12,747 nt of DNA from Candidatus Nanopelagicaceae bacterium (GTDB lineage Bacteria; Actinomycetota; Actinomycetes; Nanopelagicales; Nanopelagicaceae): positions 1 through 12,747 of the forward strand of contig JALRDT010000076.1 in assembly GCA_023262125.1 (NCBI GenBank), read 5' to 3'. Below, piece after piece: positions 1 to 6,942 of this stretch. The translations under genes were made by a program, and so were the position numbers. The notes below the pieces were generated by a model. The model searched no databases, was not told the DNA's origin, and was given only the letters and a program-made list of their open reading frames with translations. Numbering within the stretch: the first letter of the stretch is position 1; each line of letters starts with the position of its first letter.

Positions 1-1
1 A

Positions 2-1666
2 ACTGCAGCTCTTTCTCCAACAGAGTTTGCATTTACTCAAGCAGATTTTGATATCCAAGATGAGCATGCATATGAATTGATGCCATCTATTGTTGGCGAT
101 GAATCAGTTCGTGAGAAGTATGCATGTAACGGAATTCTGTCTTACACACCAGATGGAATGCCTATTCTTGGCGAAACTCCAGAAGTTAAGAATCTATGGT
201 CAGTAGCTGCAGTGTGGATTAAGGAAGGTCCAGGAACTGCAAAGTCTGTAGCTGAATGGATGGTTCTAGGTGATTCACATATTGATCTTCACGCATCAAA
301 CATTGCTCGCTTCCATGAGCACCAGAAAGCTCGCGAACATGTGAAGGTTCGTGTTGCTGAAAGTTTTAACAAGACTTACGGAATTGTTCATCCAAACGAA
401 CAATATGAATCTAATCGTGGCGTTCGTAAATCATCTATGTATGATCGTGAAAAAGCACTCGGTGCAGTTTTCTATGAGACCGCTGGATGGGAGCGTCCAT
501 TCTGGTATGAATCAAATAAGGAACTTGTTGCAAAATTCGGTGACAAAGTTATGCCGCGCAAAGCTGAATGGGAATCACGCTGGTGGTCACCAATTATCAA
601 TGCTGAGCACTTACAGATGCGTGAAACTGCCGGAATTGTTGATCTTTCAGCATTCTTTATCTTTGATATTACTGGCCCATCTGCGCTCGCAGTTGTTCAG
701 AAGGCAGCGCTTCGTCAGATGGATGTGGCAATAGGCCGTGTGGTTTACACACCAGTGCTTGGTCCAAATGGCGGTTTCAAATCTGACTTAACAATTATGC
801 GTTTAGGTCAGAACCACTTCCGTGTTGTAACTGGTGGTGCACACGGTATGGCAGATAAGAAGTGGTTCTCAGATCTACTACCAGAAGATGGCACTGCAGC
901 AATTGCAGATTTAACATCAACATACACAACCATTGGTATTTGGGGCCCAAATGCTCGCAAAATTTTGCAAGCAATTACCAAAGCAGATGTTTCAAATGAA
1001 GCATTTAAGTTTGGTACTTGCAAGACAATTGAAATTGGTTCACTTCGAGTACTTGCATCTCGTATCTCTTACGTTGGAGATCTTGGTTGGGAACTTTATA
1101 TTCCAATGGAACAAGGCGAAAAGCTTTGGGATCTTATTTGGGAATCAGGTAAGAACCACGGCTTGATTCCAGTCGGAATAGGTGTTTACGGAACAACTGG
1201 CCGACTTGAGAAGAACTATCGTGCTTATGGCGCAGAGTTAGAAACCGAATACAACGTTGTTGAATGCGGAATGCAAACTCCAAAGTTGAAAGAGCAAGAT
1301 TTTATTGGTCGTGTGGCACATGAAAAGCATCGCGCGGAGAAGCCAGTAACAATGCTTTGCACACTTTTCGTTGATGATCACACATCAAAGTCGGGGGTTA
1401 AGCGCTACATGCTTGGCAAAGAACCAATTCTTACTCTTGACGGAAAGACTATTGAAGATTCACATGGACGTCGTTCTTATGTAACTTCTGCAGGTTCAGC
1501 GCCATCACTTGGCAAGCACATTCTGATGTCATTTATTCCAACTGAAATGGCAAAGGTCGGAAATAAATTCTTAGTTGAATATTTAGGTGAGCAATATCCA
1601 TGCAGCATTGCAGAAGTTGGTATTACTCCAGTATTCGATTCAAGCAATGAAAGGATTTTGGGCTAA
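2..1666 (+). CDS. FAD-dependent dimethylglycine/sarcosine dehydrogenase-like protein with GcvT domain, 5' partial
   Basis: The frame is open from the left edge, so the true start lies outside the window; an internal TTG at 77 is not a credible start. About 555 codons are present, against roughly 800-850 aa for full dimethylglycine or sarcosine dehydrogenases. The first ~90 residues are the end of a DAO-type FAD domain (YTPDGMPILGE, then AEWM). A linker follows with a GWERPFWY motif of the family's middle domain. The rest is a GcvT-like folate-binding domain: VYTPVLGPNGG is followed by SDL, whose Asp (codon at 785) matches the folate-contacting Asp of T-protein, and RLEKNYRAYG comes later. The family oxidises N-methyl groups and captures the formaldehyde unit as methylene-THF, with electrons going to ETF. 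etfB starts 3 bp downstream, which supports that acceptor. The exact substrate (dimethylglycine, sarcosine or another N-methyl amine) cannot be read from the sequence. Confidence 0.85.
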   Translation, partial: TAALSPTEFAFTQADFDIQDEHAYELMPSIVGDESVREKYACNGILSYTPDGMPILGETPEVKNLWSVAAVWIKEGPGTAKSVAEWMVLGDSHIDLHASNIARFHEHQKAREHVKVRVAESFNKTYGIVHPNEQYESNRGVRKSSMYDREKALGAVFYETAGWERPFWYESNKELVAKFGDKVMPRKAEWESRWWSPIINAEHLQMRETAGIVDLSAFFIFDITGPSALAVVQKAALRQMDVAIGRVVYTPVLGPNGGFKSDLTIMRLGQNHFRVVTGGAHGMADKKWFSDLLPEDGTAAIADLTSTYTTIGIWGPNARKILQAITKADVSNEAFKFGTCKTIEIGSLRVLASRISYVGDLGWELYIPMEQGEKLWDLIWESGKNHGLIPVGIGVYGTTGRLEKNYRAYGAELETEYNVVECGMQTPKLKEQDFIGRVAHEKHRAEKPVTMLCTLFVDDHTSKSGVKRYMLGKEPILTLDGKTIEDSHGRRSYVTSAGSAPSLGKHILMSFIPTEMAKVGNKFLVEYLGEQYPCSIAEVGITPVFDSSNERILG

Positions 1667-1669
1667 AAC

Positions 1670-2425
1670 ATGGAAATTCTTGCTTGTATTAAGCGAGTAC
1701 CAATTACTGGCAGTCAGTTAATGCTGACACCAGACAATATGGCGCTACAAACAGACAACATGGGATATGGCATCTCACCACATGAAGAGAATGCCGTTGA
1801 AGCTGGCGTCCAGTTAACAGAGCAAATTGGTGGTCAATTAACTCTGCTAACACTTGGACCAACAGATGCTGAAGAACAACTCCGTGCATCTCTTGCAGTT
1901 GGTGCAGCCCGTGCAATCTTGCTTGAAACTGATGGAAATGATTGGGATCCGCAAGCAACTGCAAATGCGCTAGTCGATGCAATCAAAGCAGAACCTACAA
2001 AGTTCGACATGATTATTTTCGGCGCAGAATCAGCAGATAGCGCTGGATATCAAATTCATATTCGTGTAGCGCATGCACTTGGAATGCCTATCATCACCAA
2101 TGTTAAGGCGATGAAAGTTGAAGGTGGAAAAGTTCGCGGCGAGCGTGTAGTCGGAACACAGCGCGAGGTTTATGAAGCTCCACTTCCAGCAATTGTGACA
2201 GTGCGCGATGGTTTAAATGTTCCTCGTTATCCATCTGTCCCTGGTCGCATGCAGGCGCGAAAGAAACCAGTTGATATCAAAGCAGCTGGCGGTGCTGCGC
2301 CAAAGTTAGAGAAGTTGAAGTTAACTGTGGTTCCATCAAAGGCAACAGGTGCAGAGATTCTTGGTAATGGTCCGGATGCAGTGCCGGCCTTAGTTGAAAA
2401 ATTTAAGCAGATTGGAGTGCTCTAA
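1670..2425 (+). CDS. etfB: Electron transfer flavoprotein subunit beta
   Basis: This 251-aa protein has the usual EtfB length. It shows the N-terminal CIKRVP motif, the GAESADSAGYQ nucleotide-binding segment (residues ~119-128) and the EtfB signature near residues 169-197 (EAPLPAIVTV, then LNVPRYPSVPGRMQAR). EtfB binds AMP and forms a heterodimer with EtfA that carries electrons from flavin dehydrogenases to the quinone pool through ETF-quinone oxidoreductase. It starts 3 bp after the FAD dehydrogenase and its stop overlaps the etfA start by 1 bp (TAATG), so the pair is almost certainly co-expressed with that dehydrogenase as its dedicated acceptor. ETF-quinone oxidoreductase is not in the window. 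Confidence 0.95.
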   Translation: MEILACIKRVPITGSQLMLTPDNMALQTDNMGYGISPHEENAVEAGVQLTEQIGGQLTLLTLGPTDAEEQLRASLAVGAARAILLETDGNDWDPQATANALVDAIKAEPTKFDMIIFGAESADSAGYQIHIRVAHALGMPIITNVKAMKVEGGKVRGERVVGTQREVYEAPLPAIVTVRDGLNVPRYPSVPGRMQARKKPVDIKAAGGAAPKLEKLKLTVVPSKATGAEILGNGPDAVPALVEKFKQIGVL

Positions 2426-3378
2426 TGATTCTAGTTCTTGTCGATCACGATCGTGGAACACTAGATCCACTTTCAACTCGTGCGCTAACTGCTGCACGCG
2501 GTATTGATTCTGATATTCAAGCAGTTGTCATCGGCGCTACAGGTTCAGCGGTTGCAGCTGAAGTTGGAAAGTTTGGCGCAAAAGTTCTGCATGTTGTAAA
2601 TAATCCAGAAATTACAGATTACGCTCCCATGGCATCTGGTCGTGCGCTTTCAGAATTAGTAGATTCTTTAAAACCGGCGGCTGTAATCGCGGCAGGTTCT
2701 CCGCGTGGAAATGAACAATTAGCGCATTTGGCAGCGTTCAGAGATCTACCAATGGCTGCCGAGTGCACCAGTATCACTATTGGTGCTCCACATAAAGTGG
2801 TGCGCGCTCGTTGGGCAGGCAATTTACTTGAAGATGCAAATGTTCATTCGGATCTACTAATTGCATCAATAATGGCGTTAGCTTTCGAACCAGAAGAAGT
2901 TGGCGGAAGCGCAGAGGTAAAAGAAGTATCAGTTTCATTATCTCCGGAAGACACCGTAGTTAAAGTTTTAGATCGCGTTGGAGAATCTTCAACTGGTGGA
3001 GTAACACTTACCGATGCAAAGGTAATTGTCTCTGGCGGTCGCGGAGTTGGTGGCCCAGAAGGTTTTGGAGTAATTGAAGAACTTGCATCTTTACTTGGCG
3101 GAGCAGTTGGTTGTTCACGCGTTGTTACTGCATCTGGTTGGCGTCCACATTCAGAGCAGGTTGGACAGACCGGTTCGAAAGTAGCACCAAATCTTTACCT
3201 AGCTTGCGGAATTTCGGGTGCGATGCAACATATTGCTGGTATGAAGAACAGCAAAACCATTATCGCAATTAACACTGATCCAGAGGCAACAATTTTCCGC
3301 TATGCCGATTACGGCGTTGTTGGAGATTTACATCAAGTACTTCCAAAGTTAATCGAAGCAGTGAAGGCGGCAAAGTAA
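2425..3378 (+). CDS. etfA: Electron transfer flavoprotein subunit alpha
   Basis: This 317-aa protein is of typical EtfA length. The C-terminal FAD-binding domain is clear: SGGRGVGG (203-210), CSR with the conserved Arg at 232, QVGQTG (245-250), GISGAMQH (262-269) and AINTDPEATIF (281-291). It holds the FAD of the ETF dimer. A GGAG Shine-Dalgarno sequence at 2414-2417, 7 nt before ATG, supports the start, which overlaps the etfB stop by 1 bp. The stop codon is followed directly by the fhs start codon, with no gap. Confidence 0.95.
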   Translation: MILVLVDHDRGTLDPLSTRALTAARGIDSDIQAVVIGATGSAVAAEVGKFGAKVLHVVNNPEITDYAPMASGRALSELVDSLKPAAVIAAGSPRGNEQLAHLAAFRDLPMAAECTSITIGAPHKVVRARWAGNLLEDANVHSDLLIASIMALAFEPEEVGGSAEVKEVSVSLSPEDTVVKVLDRVGESSTGGVTLTDAKVIVSGGRGVGGPEGFGVIEELASLLGGAVGCSRVVTASGWRPHSEQVGQTGSKVAPNLYLACGISGAMQHIAGMKNSKTIIAINTDPEATIFRYADYGVVGDLHQVLPKLIEAVKAAK

Positions 3379-5043
3379 ATGTCAGATATCGAAATTGCTC
3401 AGAAAGCAGTGATGAAACCAATCCAAGAGATTGGTGCATCTCTCGGTATCGCAGCAGAACATCTAGAACCTTATGGACATTACAAAGCGAAGATGTCCTT
3501 GAAGTACTTGGATTCATTGCCTGAGAAAAAAGATAGCAAGTTAATTTTGGTTACTGCGATTTCTCCTACACCAGCTGGTGAAGGCAAAACTACAACAACC
3601 GTTGGTCTTGGAGATGCTCTTCGCCATATTGGCAAGAACTCACTTATTTGCCTGCGCGAGCCATCACTTGGCCCTGTTTTTGGTATGAAAGGTGGCGCAG
3701 CTGGTGGTGGATATGCACAAGTTGTTCCAATGGAAGATATCAATCTTCACTTTACTGGCGATTTCAATGCAATTGCCCTTGCAAATAACTTGCTTGCAGC
3801 GCTCGTAGATAATCACATCCACCACGGCAATGCGCTAAATATTGATGTACGCCGTGTGGCATGGAAGCGCGTAGTAGATATGAACGACCGTGCACTTCGT
3901 GAAATTGTTAATTCGCTTGGAGGCGTCGGAAATGGTTATCCACGCCAAGATGGTTTTGACATAGTAGTGGCTTCAGAAATCATGGCGATTTTCTGTTTAG
4001 CAACTTCAATCGAAGATCTAAAAGAACGCATCTCTAAGATCGTGGTTGGTTACACCACAGATAAGAAGCCAGTGCTTGCGAAAGATTTAAATGCGCAAGG
4101 TGCCATGACTGTAATTCTTAAAGATGCTTTCCAGCCAAACTTGGTACAAACTCTTGAGAACACACCAGCATTTATTCACGGTGGACCTTTTGCAAATATC
4201 GCACATGGCTGCAACTCTGTGATTGCAACAAAATCAGCGATGAAGATTGCTGATTATGTTGTTACAGAAGCAGGCTTCGGTGCAGACCTTGGCGCTGAGA
4301 AGTTCATAGATATAAAGTGCCGTAAATCAGGCCTACGTCCAGATGCGTGTGTAATCGTTGCAACTGTTCGTGCGCTCAAGTATCACGGCGGTGCAGATCT
4401 AAAAGAACTTACAAACGAGAACTTAGATGCACTCGAAAAGGGAATTGTTAACTTAGAACGTCATGTTCATAATGTTTCAAAGGTTTACAACATCCCAGTC
4501 GTCGTTTCAATCAATAAGTTTGTTAGCGATACTGACAATGAAATTGCACTTCTTCGTAAAAAAGTCGAAGCAATGGGTGCAAAAATTACGTTGGCGAATC
4601 ACTGGGCTGAAGGTGGCAAAGGCGCAACTGAACTTGCAGAGATTGTGGTGGAACTATGCGAAGAGCCAAATAAGGTGACCATGGTCTATCCAGATGAGGC
4701 AACGCTTTGGGATAAGGCAGTTGCAGTGGCAACCAAGATCTACGGTGCAGCTGAAGTTACAGCAGATGCAAAGGTACGTAATAAGTTGAAGGAGCTACAA
4801 GATGGTGGTTATGGCCACTATCCAATCTGCGTTGCAAAGACTCAGTATTCATTCTCTACCGATGCTTCACTTCGTGGAGCGCCATCTGGCCATTCCCTAA
4901 ACATAAGAGAAGTGCGACTATCAGCTGGTGCGGAGTTCGTGGTTCTAGTATGCGGAGAGATTATGACAATGCCTGGTTTACCAAAGCTTCCTTCTGCAGA
5001 GAAGATTGATTATGTTGATGGAAAGGTTGTCGGCCTTTTCTAG
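3379..5043 (+). CDS. fhs: Formate-tetrahydrofolate ligase (formyl-THF synthetase)
   Basis: At 554 aa it matches the usual 550-560 aa of the monofunctional bacterial enzyme. The ATP-binding P-loop is [10 protein letters not shown] (63-72), followed by the family block [19 protein letters not shown] (93-111) and HFTGD (124-128), with [13 protein letters not shown] further on. The cytosolic enzyme interconverts formate + THF + ATP with 10-formyl-THF + ADP + phosphate. Lying between an N-methyl oxidising enzyme with its ETF and a formate dehydrogenase, it is best read as running in reverse, releasing formate and conserving ATP. That direction is inferred from context. The start follows the etfA stop with no spacing; a weak AAGG lies about 11 nt upstream. 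A perfect 6-bp inverted repeat at 3418-3434 is probably chance. Confidence 0.96.
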   Translation: MSDIEIAQKAVMKPIQEIGASLGIAAEHLEPYGHYKAKMSLKYLDSLPEKKDSKLILVTAISPTPAGEGKTTTTVGLGDALRHIGKNSLICLREPSLGPVFGMKGGAAGGGYAQVVPMEDINLHFTGDFNAIALANNLLAALVDNHIHHGNALNIDVRRVAWKRVVDMNDRALREIVNSLGGVGNGYPRQDGFDIVVASEIMAIFCLATSIEDLKERISKIVVGYTTDKKPVLAKDLNAQGAMTVILKDAFQPNLVQTLENTPAFIHGGPFANIAHGCNSVIATKSAMKIADYVVTEAGFGADLGAEKFIDIKCRKSGLRPDACVIVATVRALKYHGGADLKELTNENLDALEKGIVNLERHVHNVSKVYNIPVVVSINKFVSDTDNEIALLRKKVEAMGAKITLANHWAEGGKGATELAEIVVELCEEPNKVTMVYPDEATLWDKAVAVATKIYGAAEVTADAKVRNKLKELQDGGYGHYPICVAKTQYSFSTDASLRGAPSGHSLNIREVRLSAGAEFVVLVCGEIMTMPGLPKLPSAEKIDYVDGKVVGLF

Positions 5044-5053
5044 GCGATAAATC

Positions 5054-5464
5054 ATGATTTCTAATTCGTGGAACTCTGCAATTGCCGAAGATGTAATTGC
5101 AGCGCTTCGCGATGAGCCAGGCCCGGTACTCATCGCACTTCAGGCAATTCAAGAGAAATTTGGTTTTGTGCATGAAGATGCGTTGCAAATGATTGCTGAT
5201 GCATTTAATGTCTCGCGTGCTGAGGTTTTTGGAGTATTTACTTACTATCATGATTTGAAGAAAAACCCTCAGAGCGAAAAGGCTGTGAAGATTTGTGCTG
5301 CTGAAGCATGTCAAGCTGTTGGTTGTGACAAATTGATTGCCGATGCAGAAGCAGCCGGAATAGAAGTCGAGAAAGCTTATTGCTTTGGTAATTGTGCACT
5401 AGGCCCGGCTGCAATGGTGGGTAATCGCTTGATTGGTCGAGCAACTCTGGAGAAATTGAAATGA
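5054..5464 (+). CDS. fdsG: NAD-dependent formate dehydrogenase gamma subunit (NuoE-like)
   Basis: This 136-aa protein belongs to the NuoE/FdsG thioredoxin-like [2Fe-2S] family. A helical N-terminal part (FGFVHEDALQMIADAFN, ~36-52) precedes the cluster domain. Ligands follow the family pattern C-x4-C at C81 and C86 and C-x3-C at C110 and C114; C91 is an extra cysteine. It passes electrons between the flavin subunit and the catalytic subunit. It begins 10 bp after fhs, the longest gap in the plus-strand operon, with no strong Shine-Dalgarno sequence. It overlaps fdsB by 4 bp (ATGA). The order G-B-A followed by a catalytic FdsA points to formate dehydrogenase rather than respiratory complex I. 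Confidence 0.9.
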   Translation: MISNSWNSAIAEDVIAALRDEPGPVLIALQAIQEKFGFVHEDALQMIADAFNVSRAEVFGVFTYYHDLKKNPQSEKAVKICAAEACQAVGCDKLIADAEAAGIEVEKAYCFGNCALGPAAMVGNRLIGRATLEKLK

Positions 5465-6942
5465 AAATTTACATTCCAGGAGATTCGGCCGCTCAATCAA
5501 TTGGTTCTGATTTAGTTGCGGTAGCAATCGCGGCGGAAGCTGCAAAGAGAAATCTTGATATTACTATTGTGCGAAATGGCACTCGCGGTGCCCTTTGGCT
5601 TGAACCTTTAGTTGAAATAGAAAAAGATGGCAAGAGAATTGGTTATTCCAATGTAACTAGCGATGATGCCGCAGCGGTATTAGATGGTAGCCATCCTTCA
5701 ATTGGCGATGTAGACAAATTTGATTGGTTAGTAAAGCAAGATCGAATTACTTACAAGCGAGTTGGAATTATTGATCCTCTTTCAATTTCAGATTATGAAG
5801 CGCATGGCGGCTTTAAAGGTTTAACTCGCGCACAATCAATGTCGCAGGCAGAAATTGTCGCCGAAGTTACTGAATCTGGCCTTCGTGGCCGTGGTGGAGC
5901 AGGTTTTCCAGCAGGTATTAAATGGAAAACTGTCATGGAGGCGCAAGCCGATCAAAAATATATCTGCTGCAATGCCGATGAAGGGGATAGCGGAACTTTT
6001 GCAGATCGAATCTTGATGGAAGGTGATCCGTTCACATTAATTGAGGGTATGGCGATTGCAGCGCTAGCAGTTGGTGCAACTAAAGGATTTATTTATATTA
6101 GATCTGAATATCCAGCAGCAATCACCCAAATGAATAAAGCGATTGAAATTGCTGCTCCGAAGTTGGGTAATTTTGAACTTAAGGTTCGCGCAGGTGCAGG
6201 TTCGTATGTTTGCGGCGAAGAGACTGTGATGCTTGAATCACTAGAAGGAAAACGTGGGGTAGTTCGTGCGAAGCCTCCACTGCCTGCACTTGAAGGGTTA
6301 TTTGGAAAGCCAACTGTAATTAATAATGTTTTGACATTGGCTTCAGTGCCAGAAATTTTGGCAAGCGGTGCTGATTCTTACAAAGCAAGAGGCGTGGGGC
6401 GTTCGCTTGGAACTCAAATTTTCCAATTAGCTGGAAATATTAAACAAGGCGGAATTGTCGAAATAGGTTTTGGAATTTCACTAGATGAATTAGTTAATGG
6501 TTTCGGAGGCGGAACGTTAACTGGAAAACCAATTCGTGCAATTCAAGTTGGTGGCCCGCTAGGTGCTTATTTTGATATTGATAAATTATCTGTAAGCGCA
6601 GATTACGAATCTATGGTTACAGCCGGTGGCATGTTGGGCCACGGTGGAATCGTGGTCTTTGATGAATCAGTTAATTTAGCCAAGCAGGCGCGCTTTGCCA
6701 TGGAGTTCTGCTCCATCGAATCATGCGGTAAGTGCACGCCATGCCGCATTGGTTCTACACGTGGCGTTGAAACTATTGATTTAATTATCAACGGTAAAGA
6801 TGTAGTGAAAAACAAGGAGTTATTGCTAGATCTATGCGAGGTAATGACAGATGGATCTCTTTGCGCAATGGGTGGCTTAACGCCACTTCCTGTAAAGAGC
6901 GCTTTAACTAATTTCCCAGAAGACTTCGGAGGAGCAAAATGA
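5461..6942 (+). CDS. fdsB: NAD-dependent formate dehydrogenase beta subunit (NuoF-like)
   Basis: This is the 493-aa diaphorase subunit that binds FMN and NAD+. The first ~100 residues form an extra domain typical of FdsB/HoxF-type proteins. The NuoF core follows: GLRGRGGAGFP (140-150) for nucleotide binding, CNADEGDSGTF for FMN, SYVCGEET (248-255) and the [4Fe-4S] ligands C422, C425, C428 and C468 in CGKCTPCRIG and SLCAMGG. It transfers electrons from formate to NAD+ to make NADH. GGAGA at 5449-5453, 7 nt before ATG, supports the start. It overlaps both fdsG and fdsA by 4 bp, consistent with translational coupling of a stoichiometric complex. Confidence 0.93.
   Translation: MKIYIPGDSAAQSIGSDLVAVAIAAEAAKRNLDITIVRNGTRGALWLEPLVEIEKDGKRIGYSNVTSDDAAAVLDGSHPSIGDVDKFDWLVKQDRITYKRVGIIDPLSISDYEAHGGFKGLTRAQSMSQAEIVAEVTESGLRGRGGAGFPAGIKWKTVMEAQADQKYICCNADEGDSGTFADRILMEGDPFTLIEGMAIAALAVGATKGFIYIRSEYPAAITQMNKAIEIAAPKLGNFELKVRAGAGSYVCGEETVMLESLEGKRGVVRAKPPLPALEGLFGKPTVINNVLTLASVPEILASGADSYKARGVGRSLGTQIFQLAGNIKQGGIVEIGFGISLDELVNGFGGGTLTGKPIRAIQVGGPLGAYFDIDKLSVSADYESMVTAGGMLGHGGIVVFDESVNLAKQARFAMEFCSIESCGKCTPCRIGSTRGVETIDLIINGKDVVKNKELLLDLCEVMTDGSLCAMGGLTPLPVKSALTNFPEDFGGAK

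Noticed and set aside
77..1666. A complete 529-aa protein starting at TTG 77
   Set aside because: The frame is open to the left edge and the residues before 77 continue the FAD-domain sequence, so the gene is truncated by the window.
3418..3434. Inverted repeat CCAATC/GATTGG near the fhs start
   Set aside because: It lies in coding sequence 13 codons in, does not hide a ribosome binding site, and 6-bp repeats like this are expected by chance in 12.7 kb.
4961..5314. Minus-strand 117-codon ORF across the fhs/fdsG junction
   Set aside because: It is antisense to two well-supported genes and shows no recognisable motif.
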